Below are positions 18,102 to 26,943 of a DNA stretch of 64,000 nt, piece by piece (positions within the stretch are counted from its first letter, which is position 1; each line of letters opens with the position of its first letter). A program made the translations under genes and the position numbers. The notes under the pieces are model-generated. The model had not been told where the DNA came from. It saw only the letters and a program-made list of their open reading frames with translations, and did no database searches. The stretch is from AP-15 sp963700195 (GTDB lineage: Bacteria > Pseudomonadota > Alphaproteobacteria > ATCC43930 > CGMCC-115725). The stretch is taken from assembly GCA_963700195.1 (NCBI GenBank), contig CAVOWQ010000013.1, positions 28,558 through 92,557 on the forward strand. The letters are read 5' to 3'.

Positions 18102-19045
18102 TCTTCCGCGTCGCGCATCGCCAGGGCGCGCCGGTAGAGTTTCCCGCGCGGCATTCCGGTTTCGGCCGCGAGTTTTGCCGCCGCCTCGCGCACACCCAGT
18201 TCGGCGAGCGCCGTTCGCAGCCGCTCGTCGACCTCGGCCTGGTCCGGCTCATGGTGCTCGGGCGGACCGATGACGACCACGGCCTCGCCGCGCGGTGGTC
18301 CGGCGAGGCGATAATGTGCCGCAAGATCGGCCAGGCGCCCGCGTCGCATCTCCTCGTGCAATTTGGTCAGCTCACGCGCGACCGCGGCCTCACGGTTGCC
18401 GAGCACCTCGGCCATGTCGGCGAGTGATTCGGCGAGCCGTGGAGTGGTCTCATAGAACACCAGGGTGGCCTCGCACTGCGGCCCAGCGCGCCAGTGCGCG
18501 CCGCCGCGCCGCCGGCCGCGGCGGCAGAAAGCCGGCGAACAAGAAGGCGTCCGGAGACAGCCCCGAAAGGATCAGCGCGGTCACCGACGCGGTTGGACCC
18601 GGAATGGCGGTGACCGGCAGATCTTCGGCAAGCGCCGCCCGCACGAGCTTGTATCCGGGGTCGGAGACCAGCGGCGTGCCCGCGTCCGATACCAGCGCCA
18701 CCCGTTCCCCGCGCCGCAGCGCCGCCAGAACGATGGGGCGCACCTGCTCGGCATTGTGGTCGTGGTAGGCCCCGAGAGATGTGGAAATCCCGTACCTCGC
18801 CAGCAGCTTTCCGGTGACCCGGGTGTCTTCGCAGAAAATCCGGTCGGCGCCATGCAACACCGTGAGCGCGCGCAGCGTGATATCTCCCAGATTGCCGATC
18901 GGGGTTGCGACGAGGTACAGCCCGGGCGTCAGCTCTGTTTCGGGTGATGCTCCCGCTGGTTGCAGCCCGGCCGCCGCATCGGGAGCCGGCGGCGCCCTCC
19001 GGTCGGGTTTACTCGCATCCGGACGGCGGTTAGGGTGCCGGCTCA
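18098..19045 (-). CDS. rsmI: 16S rRNA 2'-O-ribose C1402 methyltransferase (frameshifted)
   Basis: SAM-dependent methyltransferase that modifies C1402 of 16S rRNA with the tetrapyrrole-methylase fold. The N-terminal part shows GLYLVATPIGNLGD, FCEDTRVTGKLL and VSDAGTPLVSDPG. The C-terminal part shows FYETTPRLAESL, ELTKLHEE and RGEAVVVIGP. One extra C at 18469-18470 (plus strand) shifts the frame; without it the join reads AVRATLVFYETT. The start is a GTG at 19045 with GAGGGAGA just upstream, 27 bases from the divergent LpoA-like gene. It has a 40-residue proline-rich N-terminal extension. Confidence 0.9.
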
Positions 19046-19072
19046 CGCTCTCCCTCTCGTCGGAGCCCGCCC

Positions 19073-20335
19073 TTGCCGCGCCGGTCGCTTTCGCGGTTCG
19101 CCTCACCCTTTGCCGCCCTTGCCGTGGCCGCGCTCGCCTGTTGCGCTCCGCTGATGGTATCGGCGCCGATCGCCCGCCCGCAACCGCCCTATTACGGTTA
19201 TGGCCGGGTTCCACCGCCACCATTTCCGCCCGCCTCCCCTTCGCCGCCGACCACGGCCGCTGCGGGACCCGCGAAAGTGGCCTTGCTCGTTCCTTTGTCG
19301 GGCGCCAATGCCGAGCTCGGTCAGGCCCTCCTCGACGCGGCGCAATTGGCACTGTTCGAGACTGGCGGCGACCGCTTGGTCCTGGTGCCGCGCGACACCG
19401 GCGGGAACGCCGCTGGCGCCGCCGGCGCCGCACGCGCGGTCATCGGCGACGGCGCCCGGCTGATCCTGGGGCCGCTGCTCGCCGCCGAAGTCGAGGCGGT
19501 AAAGCCGATCGCCCAAGAGGCGCATATAAACGTTATCGCATTCTCGACGGTCACCGGGCTCGCCGGCGGCAATATTTATCTGATGGGCTTCTTGCCGCGG
19601 CAGGAGGTGACGCGCGAGGTCGGCTATGCGCGCGAACGCGGCCTCGCCCGTTTCGCGGCCCTCGCGCCCAACTCGCCCTATGGGCATTTGATGGCCGACG
19701 CGCTGCGGGAGGCCTCATTAGGGAGCGGCGGCGGTGTGACAAAAGTCGAATTCTATGACCCGCGGGCCGGGGACGTGTCGCCAGCGATCCAGCGCCTGCT
19801 GCCTAGTGGCGGCGAGGGCAGCGCCGAGCCACCTCCCGTATCGCCGCCGACCGCCTCCTTCGATGCGCTGCTGCTGCCGGAAGGGGGCGCCAGGCTCAAG
19901 CAGATCGCCGCTCAGGTCAAAGCGGCGGGCGGCAATGCCAAGTCCGTGCAGTTGCTCGGCAGCGGGCTTTGGGACGCCCCCGACATCGACAGCGACCCGG
20001 CGCTCGTCGGGGGCTGGTTCGCCTCGTCTCCCCCCGAAGCGCGGCAGGATTTCGAGCGGCGGTTCAACGCCACCTATGGCCACAACCCGCCGCGTCTTGC
20101 GTCGCTCGGCTACGATTCGGCGGCGCTCGCCGCGGTGTTGGCCCGCGGCCAGGCCGGCGAGCCGTTCTCGCAACAGGCGATCCTCAACCCGAGCGGCTTC
20201 ACCGGCGTCGACGGATTGTTTCGTTTTGCGCCCAATGGCCTCGTGCAACGCGGCCTCGCCGTGCTCGAAGTGGAGTCGCAAGGCACGAGCGTCGTCAGCC
20301 CGGCGCCGCAGAGCTTCCAGGATGTTGGCTACTAA
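19073..20335 (+). CDS. penicillin-binding protein activator (LpoA-like lipoprotein)
   Basis: Outer-membrane lipoprotein with a periplasmic-binding-protein fold like LpoA, which stimulates the peptidoglycan synthase PBP1A. The start is TTG at 19073: an in-frame stop lies at 19031, there is no ATG or GTG in between, GGAG precedes it, and only this start keeps the lipobox (ALAC, Cys23). A Pro/Tyr-rich linker follows, then VALLVPLSGANAELGQALLDAAQLALFE and the rest of the Peripla_BP_6 domain. At 420 residues it lacks the N-terminal TPR half of the E. coli protein, as is normal in alphaproteobacteria. Confidence 0.88.
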   Translation: MPRRSLSRFASPFAALAVAALACCAPLMVSAPIARPQPPYYGYGRVPPPPFPPASPSPPTTAAAGPAKVALLVPLSGANAELGQALLDAAQLALFETGGDRLVLVPRDTGGNAAGAAGAARAVIGDGARLILGPLLAAEVEAVKPIAQEAHINVIAFSTVTGLAGGNIYLMGFLPRQEVTREVGYARERGLARFAALAPNSPYGHLMADALREASLGSGGGVTKVEFYDPRAGDVSPAIQRLLPSGGEGSAEPPPVSPPTASFDALLLPEGGARLKQIAAQVKAAGGNAKSVQLLGSGLWDAPDIDSDPALVGGWFASSPPEARQDFERRFNATYGHNPPRLASLGYDSAALAAVLARGQAGEPFSQQAILNPSGFTGVDGLFRFAPNGLVQRGLAVLEVESQGTSVVSPAPQSFQDVGY

Positions 20336-20341
20336 GCTCGT

Positions 20342-21493
20342 CTAGGAGAGAAGAGCGCCGAGCACGGCGTTGAGGCACTGGCGTCCGGCGGCTGTGGCGG
20401 CAAGGCGCTCGGGATCGAGGGTCAGAAAGCCGGCTTCGATCAGCGGTGCCAGGTTGGAACCGAACAGGGTCTCGGCGTCGCCGCCGGCAGCGCATTCGAG
20501 CTTCGCTCGCGATACCCCCTCGGCGAGGCGCAGGCCCATCATAAGCATTTCCTCGATCGCGGTTTCACGGTCGATTGGCACGCTCTCTTCGATGCCGGCC
20601 CCCTTCGTTTCCACTGCCTCGATCCATTTCTCGGGCAGTCGGTGCTGCCGGGTGGCATATTTCGTGCCCCCGAGGGTCAGCCGTCCATGTGCTCCCGGGC
20701 CGATCCCGGCGTAATCCCGATAGCGCCAATAGGCGAGGTTGTGCCGGCATTCGGCGCCGGGCCGGGCGTGGTTTGAGATTTCGTAGGCGGGCAGCCCGGC
20801 GGCGGCGAGCCGCTCCTGGGTGATCTCGAAGAGCGTGGCCGCGCTGTCTTCCTCGGGCGGGAGGAGTTCGCCGCGTCGCGCAAGAGTGGCAAAGGCGGTG
20901 CCGGGCTCGATCGTCAGCTGATAGAGGGACAGGTGCTCGCCGGCAAGCGTAAGCGCCTCGTCGAGCTCGCGCCGCCACGCCGCCGGGCTCTGGCCCGGGC
21001 GGGCGTAGATCAGGTCGAAAGAGAACTGCGGAAACGTCGCGCGGGCCAGCTCGATCGCGCCGATCGCCTCGTTGCGGTCATGGGCGCGGCCCAAGAAGTG
21101 CAGCGCCGCCGGGTCGAGCGCCTGCACACCGAGCGACAGCCGGTTGACACCGGCGGCAGCAAACGCCCGGAAGCGCTCGGCTTCTGCGGAATTGGGGTTG
21201 GCCTCGAGAGTAATTTCGACGTCGGGCATGACGGCCCAATTCGACCGCACCCCGTCAAGTAACGCCGCTACGGTTTCCGGCGGCATCAGCGAGGGCGTGC
21301 CGCCGCCAAAAAACACCGAACCTACTGCCCGTCCGGTCGTGAGCTCGGCCTGGCGTTCGAGATCCCGCATCAGCGCCCGCGTCCAGCGCGTTGCATCGAC
21401 ACCGTCGCGGACATGGCTGTTGAAATCGCAATACGGACATTTCGACCGGCAGAACGGCCAATGGATGTAGACGGCGAGCGGCTCAGCGTTCAC
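20342..21493 (-). CDS. hemW: radical SAM family heme chaperone
   Basis: Binds heme and a [4Fe-4S] cluster and delivers heme to respiratory proteins; formerly annotated as oxygen-independent coproporphyrinogen oxidase. The 383-residue protein shows YIHWPFCRSKCPYCDFNSH with the radical SAM motif C-x3-C-x2-C, then SVFFGGGTPSLM, NPNSAEAERF, RLSLGVQALD and the C-terminal HemN domain with NLAYWRYRDYAGIGPGAHG. Its start overlaps the rdgB stop by 11 bases. It is the last gene of the run queC-rph-rdgB-hemW. Confidence 0.95.
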   Translation of the reverse strand: MNAEPLAVYIHWPFCRSKCPYCDFNSHVRDGVDATRWTRALMRDLERQAELTTGRAVGSVFFGGGTPSLMPPETVAALLDGVRSNWAVMPDVEITLEANPNSAEAERFRAFAAAGVNRLSLGVQALDPAALHFLGRAHDRNEAIGAIELARATFPQFSFDLIYARPGQSPAAWRRELDEALTLAGEHLSLYQLTIEPGTAFATLARRGELLPPEEDSAATLFEITQERLAAAGLPAYEISNHARPGAECRHNLAYWRYRDYAGIGPGAHGRLTLGGTKYATRQHRLPEKWIEAVETKGAGIEESVPIDRETAIEEMLMMGLRLAEGVSRAKLECAAGGDAETLFGSNLAPLIEAGFLTLDPERLAATAAGRQCLNAVLGALLS

Positions 21494-22094
21494 TGAAACA
21501 TTGCTCGACGAGCTTGGCGAAGGCGCGGGCGCGGTGGCTGATGCGGTGTTTCTCGACCGGGTCGGTTTCGCCGAAGGTCAGGGTTGCGCCTCGCGGGATG
21601 AACATCGGATCGTAGCCAAAGCCGCGATCGCCTCGCGGCGGCCAGGTGAGGTTGCCTTCGACCTCTCCGCGAAACAATTCGGCGCGGCCGTTCGGCCAGG
21701 CGAGGGCGAGGACCGCGACAAATCTGGCGCCGCGGTCCTTGTTGCCGAGTTCGCGGTGGACCCGCTCCATTGCTGCCCCGAAATCCTTGGCCGGGCCGGC
21801 CCAGCGGGCGGAGTAGATCCCGGGAGCGCCGCCCAGCGCCGGGACGACGAGGCCGGAATCATCGGCGAGCGCCGCCAGCCCGCTCGCCTGCGCGGCGGCC
21901 CTGGCTTTCAGCGCCGCGTTCGCCTCGAAGCTGTCGCCGGTTTCCTCCGGCTCGGGGAGGCCGAGCGAGGCCGCGGCGATGGTTGCGACACCGAACGGCG
22001 CCAGCAGCGCCACGATCTCCTCGACTTTGCCCGGATTGTGGCTGGCGATGACCAGCCGGTCACCGGCGAATAGACGGGGCATTGCGTCAGGCAA
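21483..22094 (-). CDS. rdgB: non-canonical purine NTP pyrophosphatase
   Basis: Removes dITP, XTP and related damaged nucleotides from the pool. The 203-residue protein carries IASHNPGKVEEI, the family motif EETGDSFEANAALKARAA, ADDSGLVVPALGGAPGIYSARWAG and the C-terminal FGYDPMFIP and SHRARAFAKL. It overlaps rph by 8 bases upstream and hemW by 11 downstream, so the genes are translationally linked. MPDAM offers two possible starts four codons apart; the first is used. Confidence 0.95.
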   Translation of the reverse strand: MPDAMPRLFAGDRLVIASHNPGKVEEIVALLAPFGVATIAAASLGLPEPEETGDSFEANAALKARAAAQASGLAALADDSGLVVPALGGAPGIYSARWAGPAKDFGAAMERVHRELGNKDRGARFVAVLALAWPNGRAELFRGEVEGNLTWPPRGDRGFGYDPMFIPRGATLTFGETDPVEKHRISHRARAFAKLVEQCFSER

Positions 22095-22809
22095 CCCCGA
22101 GCGCCGCCCGCTGGCGCTGCGTCAGCTCGGCGACGCCTTGCCGCGCCAGCCGCAGCATCTCGGCGAAGAGCGCATCATCGAACGGCGCGCCCTCAGCCGT
22201 CGCCTGGATCTCGACAATCCCGCCCATTCCGGTCAGCACGAAGTTGGCGTCGGTCATCGCCTGCAAATCTTCGGCATAGTCGAGATCGAGCACGGCGGTG
22301 TCGGCAATGATGCCGCAGGAGACCGCGGCGACATTGTCGCGCAACGGCAACGCCTTCAACACACCCGCAGAAAGCAGTCGCTGAAACGCCAGATGGAGCG
22401 CCACATAGCTGCCGGTGACCGCAGCTGTACGCGTGCCTCCGTCGGCCTGCAAGACATCGCAGTCGATCTTGATCTGGCGCTCGCCGAGCCGGGTGAGATC
22501 GGTCACCGCCCGCAAGCTGCGGCCGATCAGCCGTTGGATTTCCTGCGTGCGGCCGCTTTGCCGGCCGCGGGCCGCCTCGCGGTCGGTACGGGTCGCCGTC
22601 GAACGCGGCAGCATCCCATATTCCGCAGTCACCCATCCCTTCCCGGTATTGCGCAGAAAGGGCGGCACCCGCTCCTCGACCGAGGCGGTGCACAGCACGT
22701 GGGTGTCGCCGAACTTCGCAAGACACGAGCCTTCGGCATATTTTGCGACACCGGGCTCCAGGCTGACCAGCCGCATCGCATCGCGGGCGCGTCCCGAAGG
22801 TCGGCTCAC
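22087..22809 (-). CDS. rph: ribonuclease PH
   Basis: Phosphate-dependent 3'-exoribonuclease that trims tRNA 3' ends. The 240-residue protein is complete: MSRPSGRARDAMR, GSCLAKFGDTHVLC, the substrate loop WVTAEYGMLPRST, QRLIGRSLRAV, DCDVLQADGGTRTAAVTGSYVAL and the C-terminal EIQATAEGAPF. The ATG overlaps the queC stop by 4 bases. In many alphaproteobacteria this gene is preceded by a divergent hrcA; here queC takes the upstream place in the same direction. Confidence 0.96.
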   Translation of the reverse strand: MSRPSGRARDAMRLVSLEPGVAKYAEGSCLAKFGDTHVLCTASVEERVPPFLRNTGKGWVTAEYGMLPRSTATRTDREAARGRQSGRTQEIQRLIGRSLRAVTDLTRLGERQIKIDCDVLQADGGTRTAAVTGSYVALHLAFQRLLSAGVLKALPLRDNVAAVSCGIIADTAVLDLDYAEDLQAMTDANFVLTGMGGIVEIQATAEGAPFDDALFAEMLRLARQGVAELTQRQRAALGVA

Positions 22810-23573
22810 ACCTGGTCCCCGGCAAAGGCTTTCCAGCCGCGGCGGCGCAACTCACAGGCCGGACAGTCGCCGCAGCCATAGCCCCAAGGGTGGCGGTGGG
22901 ACCGGTCGCCGAGATAGCAGCTGTGGGTTTCTTCTAGGATCAGCTCGACGAGCGCATCCCCACCGAGGGCGCGCGCCAATGCCCAAGTTGCTGCCTTGTC
23001 GCGCCACATCAACGGCGTGTGAATGACAAAACGGTGGTCCATGCCGAGCGATAATGTCGCCTGCAGCGCCTTCAGCGTGTCGTCGCGGCAATCGGGATAA
23101 CCCGAATAATCGGTCTCGCACATCCCGCCGACGAGATGCCGCGCTTCGCGGCGATAGCCGAGAGCGGCGGCAAAGGTGAAGAACAGCAGGTTGCGACCGG
23201 GAACAAAGGTGTTCGGCAAGCCGCTTTGCGCGAACGCGATTGCGGTGGCACTGGTCAGCGCAGTCTCGCTGATCTCGCCAAGGACGCCGAGATCGATGAT
23301 GTGGTCGTCGCCGAGCTTGCCGCCCCAGTCCGGGAATTCTCGGCGCAGGCGCACTATCACCGCCGCACGGCAACCGAGTTCGACCCCGTGGCGCTGGCGG
23401 TAATCGAACCCGATCGTCTCGACCGCCGCAAAGCGCGCCAGCGCCCAGGCGAGGCAGGTTGTCGAATCCTGTCCCCCGGAGAACAGAACGAGCGCCCTTT
23501 CCGGGCGCGTGTTGGTAAGGTTTGGTTGGGCCACCCGACACGAGATAGCTTGTCGGGCGGCCCCTATCAACAC
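22806..23573 (-). CDS. queC: 7-cyano-7-deazaguanine synthase
   Basis: Makes preQ0 from 7-carboxy-7-deazaguanine with ATP and ammonia, in queuosine synthesis. The 255-residue protein has the PP-loop LFSGGQDSTTCLAWAL, the NTFVPGRNLLF segment, GMCETDYSGYPDCRD and the zinc-binding cysteines in HSCYLGDRS...GCGDCPACELR. The first 25 residues are not typical of the family, and a start closer to the PP-loop is possible. No other que gene is in the window. Confidence 0.95.
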   Translation of the reverse strand: MLIGAARQAISCRVAQPNLTNTRPERALVLFSGGQDSTTCLAWALARFAAVETIGFDYRQRHGVELGCRAAVIVRLRREFPDWGGKLGDDHIIDLGVLGEISETALTSATAIAFAQSGLPNTFVPGRNLLFFTFAAALGYRREARHLVGGMCETDYSGYPDCRDDTLKALQATLSLGMDHRFVIHTPLMWRDKAATWALARALGGDALVELILEETHSCYLGDRSHRHPWGYGCGDCPACELRRRGWKAFAGDQV

Positions 23574-23578
23574 GCCGC

Positions 23579-23932
23579 TCAGCGACGGGTCATCGTTGCC
23601 AGCAAGTAACCCATCGCGAAAGCGACCGCGAGGCTCATCATCGGGTTCTGCTCGACCTGCCGCGACACGGTCCCGACGGCCTGCTCACTCTGAACGCGCA
23701 GACCCTGCGCCATTTCTCGCGCGCGGTCGCTATTTTGTACCCATTGACCCCCGGCTTGCGTCAGGTCGCGCAAGACCTGCGAGGCCTGCTCTATGACTGA
23801 ACGAAGTCCTTCGAGAGCTTGGTTTGCCTGTTGGCCGAGTGCGGTCCCGCCCCTGTCGCCGCCATTTGTCCGACCCGCATTCGGGTCGTTGACGACCGAG
23901 CGACCGCCGCTTTCCTGCTTATCTGCCGCCAT
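23579..23932 (-). CDS. small membrane-anchored DUF883/YqjD-like protein
   Basis: A 117-residue protein with a polar, Gly/Asn-rich N-terminus, a long amphipathic helix (about residues 35-90, QALEGLRSVIEQASQVLRDL) and a C-terminal membrane helix in NPMMSLAVAFAMGYLLATM followed by TRR. This is the layout of the ElaB/YqjD group of tail-anchored stress proteins, which in E. coli dock ribosomes at the membrane. Sequence similarity is only in the layout and the glycine-containing tail helix. Its stop lies 5 bases from the queC frame start. Confidence 0.7.
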   Translation of the reverse strand: MAADKQESGGRSVVNDPNAGRTNGGDRGGTALGQQANQALEGLRSVIEQASQVLRDLTQAGGQWVQNSDRAREMAQGLRVQSEQAVGTVSRQVEQNPMMSLAVAFAMGYLLATMTRR

Positions 23933-24030
23933 CGCTTTGCTCTCCTCAATTGGTCTCGCCTTGGGTAAACAAGGAGCACAGTGAATTGGGTCCCGCTGCT
24001 ATAGTTCCGCTGATCGACCTCGGAGGTGTC

Positions 24031-25506
24031 ATGAACGCCAATCCCTATCTCGTGCTCGGCGTGCGGCCGTTCATCAATTGCTGCAGCGTGCGGACGATGC
24101 ACGGCGGCAGCCTGATGCTGCCGCAGGTCCGCGATGCGATGGCCGAGGCATCGCGGCATTTTGTCAATCTCGACGAATTGATGGAGGCGGCGGGGCGGCG
24201 GCTTGCCGAGTTGACCGGCGCCGAATGGGGCATCGTCACCTGCGGCAGCGCCGCCGCGGTGGCGTTGGGCACGGCGGCCTGTGTCGCCGGCAACGATCCG
24301 GTCAAGATGCTGCGCCTGCCTTTCACCGGGGGGATGGTCAACCGGGTCATCATCCCGAAGACTCAGCGCTTCTCCTATGACCAGGCGGTGCGGATGATCG
24401 GCTGCCACTTGGTCGAGATCGAGACCCGCGAGGATCTCGACGCGGCGCTGGCCGAACCGGTGGCGATGGTGGTGTTGCTTGGGAAACTAGAGCACCTCGG
24501 CAGCCTGCGGCTCGAAGAGATCGCCTCTGTCGTCAAGCCCCGCGGCATTCCGATCATGGTCGATGCCGCCTCCGAGCATCTCGAACGGCCGAGCCCGTGG
24601 CTCGTCCGCGGCGCCGATCTCGTTGTCTATAGCGGCGGCAAATTTCTGCGCGGTCCGCAGACCAGCGGCCTGCTGCTCGGCTCGAAGCAATTGGTGCAGG
24701 CGGCTTGGTCCAATGCCTCGCCGCACCAGGCGCTGGGCCGCCCGATGAAGGTCTCGAAGGAGGACATCATCGGCGTGCTGACCGCGGTCGAGCACTGGTT
24801 CGAGGAGCGCGACCACACGGCCGAGCGGCAGCAATGGTATGACGATCTGGAAGTCATTGCCGAGCTGGTGGGGAAGTTGCACGGCGCCGGCGGCGAGCTC
24901 ATCGAGCCGAGCGGCGTCGACCGGGTGCCGCAGCTGCGCGTCTTTTGGGACCGCTGGCAATATCCGCTCGAAGGGCTGGCGCTACGTCAGCGGGTGCTCG
25001 ACGGCGAGCCGCGCATCATGCTCGACGACAACTCGGCGACTGAAAACTCGATCGCGATCGATCCGTTTCAATTGCAGCCCGGCGAGGCGGCGCAGGTCGG
25101 CGACGCGATCGCGTCGGTGCTGCGCGAGGCCAGCCGGCACGCACCGGTCCCCATTCAGCCGCCCGAGACCGAAATCGCAGGCGATTGGGAACTGCGCATC
25201 GACTTTCTGCAGGGTTCGCGCGTCCACCGGCTCAATCTCGAGCAGCGCGGCCCCGAACTCGCCGGCCATCAGCACTCGACGCATTTCGAGGGGCCGGTCA
25301 GCGGCTGGCTGAACGGCGACCAGATCCAGCTCTCGTTCACCTCCCGCTACGAAGGCAGCACGATCTGCTATTTCTTCGACGGCCAGATCCGCGACGGGAG
25401 CATGACCGGCACGGCGATGCTCGGCGCCGCCAGCGACCAGAACCACGGCATCGTCAACCGCAGCCAGTTCGGCCCCGGCCGCTGGCAGGCCAGGCGCGTC
25501 GAGTGA
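24031..25506 (+). CDS. SelA-like PLP-dependent enzyme with C-terminal beta domain
   Basis: A 491-residue protein. Residues 1-370 form a fold-type I PLP domain of the SelA/DgaE type: GGSLMLPQVRDAMAEAS near the start, IMVDAASE (Asp178) and the PLP lysine Lys204 in YSGGKFLRGPQTSGLLLG. Relatives include D-glucosaminate-6-phosphate ammonia-lyase, so a lyase role on an amino acid or amino sugar is more likely than selenocysteine synthesis. The last 110 residues are a separate beta-rich domain (WELRIDFLQGSRVHRLNLEQ...SGWLNGDQIQLSF). GGAGG lies 5 bases before this ATG, which fixes the start; a longer frame runs upstream. Confidence 0.8.
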   Translation: MNANPYLVLGVRPFINCCSVRTMHGGSLMLPQVRDAMAEASRHFVNLDELMEAAGRRLAELTGAEWGIVTCGSAAAVALGTAACVAGNDPVKMLRLPFTGGMVNRVIIPKTQRFSYDQAVRMIGCHLVEIETREDLDAALAEPVAMVVLLGKLEHLGSLRLEEIASVVKPRGIPIMVDAASEHLERPSPWLVRGADLVVYSGGKFLRGPQTSGLLLGSKQLVQAAWSNASPHQALGRPMKVSKEDIIGVLTAVEHWFEERDHTAERQQWYDDLEVIAELVGKLHGAGGELIEPSGVDRVPQLRVFWDRWQYPLEGLALRQRVLDGEPRIMLDDNSATENSIAIDPFQLQPGEAAQVGDAIASVLREASRHAPVPIQPPETEIAGDWELRIDFLQGSRVHRLNLEQRGPELAGHQHSTHFEGPVSGWLNGDQIQLSFTSRYEGSTICYFFDGQIRDGSMTGTAMLGAASDQNHGIVNRSQFGPGRWQARRVE

Positions 25507-25541
25507 GCGAACACACAGGGCTGGCGCTTCTTGACGCGAAA

Positions 25542-26519
25542 ATGAGGCGCCGGAAATTTATCGCACTCTTCGGCGCGGCGACCGCCGTGTGGCCGCTCGG
25601 CGCAATGGCACAACGGGCTGAGAAGGCCTACAAGATAGGCCTTCTCAGCGCGGGTTCGCCCGACACCGGAGGGAAATCGATTTCGCTTAATGCCCTCCGC
25701 GAGCTGGGATACGTCGAAGGCAAAAACCTCATAGTCGAGCGCAGGTTTGCGGAGGACAGGCTCGACCGGCTGCCCAGGCTCGCCGCGGAGCTGGTCAGCC
25801 TCAAGATGGACGTCATCTGGGCGGCGGGGACATTGGCGCCGCTCGCCGCCAAACGGGCGACTTCGACGATTCCGATCGTCATGATGACCGCCGGCGACCC
25901 GGTAGGAAGCGGGCTCGTAGCGAGCTTGGCCCATCCCGGCGGCAACGTCACTGGGATGAGCTTGATGGCACCCGATTTAGGCGGAAAGCGGCTGGAACTG
26001 CTCAAGGAGCTTCTCCCCGGGATTTCGCGCGTAGTCGTCCTCTGGAATGCGGCCAATCCCTATTCCGCGCTGGTGTTCAAAGAGACAGCAGACGCGGCCC
26101 AAACCCTCGAGGTCGAGCTTCAATCGCTGGAAATACGGGAGCCCCCCGACCTCGACGCCGCGCTTGAAGCTGCGATGGGTCAGCACGCAGATGCGCTGAT
26201 CGTGGTTGAAGATCCTCTCACCTCGGATGTTCGAAAAAAAATCGCGGAATTCGCGGCCGACCACCGATTGCCGACAATATCCGGCCTCAAAGTGTTTGCG
26301 GATTCAGGACTGCTCATGTCCTACGGGGCAAATCTTACCGACATCATTCGGCGAAGCGCGGTCTATGTGGACAAGATCCTCAAAGGGGCGAAACCGTCCG
26401 ACCTGCCGGTCGAGCAGCCGACCAAGTTCGAGCTGGTCATCAATCTCAAAACGGCCAAATCGCTCGGCCTGACGATCCCACCCCTGCTCCTCGCCCGCGC
26501 CGACGAGATCATCGAGTGA
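25542..26519 (+). CDS. ABC transporter substrate-binding protein (TrpX/ABC_sub_bind type)
   Basis: A 325-residue periplasmic binding protein of PF04392 type. It begins with the twin-arginine-like leader MRRRKFIALFGAATAVWPLGAMAQ that marks this family in rhizobia and relatives. The core has KIGLLSAGSPDTGG, NALRELGYVEGKNLIVERRFAE, MTAGDPVGSGLVASLAHPGGNVTG, MAPDLGGKRLELLKELLPG and the end LGLTIPPLLLARADEIIE. Such proteins usually occur in many paralogues without adjacent permeases, and their ligands are unknown. A damaged partial copy follows at 26712. Confidence 0.9.
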   Translation: MRRRKFIALFGAATAVWPLGAMAQRAEKAYKIGLLSAGSPDTGGKSISLNALRELGYVEGKNLIVERRFAEDRLDRLPRLAAELVSLKMDVIWAAGTLAPLAAKRATSTIPIVMMTAGDPVGSGLVASLAHPGGNVTGMSLMAPDLGGKRLELLKELLPGISRVVVLWNAANPYSALVFKETADAAQTLEVELQSLEIREPPDLDAALEAAMGQHADALIVVEDPLTSDVRKKIAEFAADHRLPTISGLKVFADSGLLMSYGANLTDIIRRSAVYVDKILKGAKPSDLPVEQPTKFELVINLKTAKSLGLTIPPLLLARADEIIE

Positions 26520-26620
26520 GGCTTGCGGTTCCGCCGCCGCTTGCTGCACTGCTCTCGTCCGTGCCATGGTTTCCGGTCATGACCGGCTTCTGATGATTGG
26601 TTCGGGTTGGCGCGGCGCGC

Positions 26621-26935
26621 ATGCCGATCGATACGCTGAAAGTTGCGAAACGCCTGCGAGAGTCCCTTCACCGACCCGCAAGCCGAGGCCGTGATCGCGG
26701 CCGTGCGGCTGAGGCCTTCCGCGAGCTGGGATATGTCGAAGGCAAAAACCTCGCATTCATGGCACCCGGCCTCGGCGGAAGGCGGCTGAAACTGCTCAAG
26801 GAGCTTCTCTCCAGAGTTTCCGCGTAGCCGTTCTCTGGAACGCGGCCAATCCCTATTTCCGCGGTGGTGTTCAAGGAGACAGCGGGCGCGGCCCGAACGC
26901 TCGGTGTCGGCTTTGTCATCTCACCGGAGCACGAA
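26621..26935 (+). pseudogene. chimeric remnant: DUF1640 N-terminus joined to a TrpX-type binding-protein fragment
   Basis: The first 90 bases encode MPIDTLKVAKRLRES and, after a one-base slip, FTDPQAEAVIAAVR, the conserved start of DUF1640 coiled-coil proteins. Directly after that the sequence becomes a second copy of the preceding binding-protein gene: AFRELGYVEGKNL, then MAPGLGGRRLKLLKELLSRVS, a stop, and WNAANPY in another frame. Compared with the intact gene, the part between GKNL and MAP is deleted. Neither gene can be functional here; the junction points to a past recombination or deletion. Confidence 0.75.
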
Positions 26936-26943
26936 ATCCCTAG

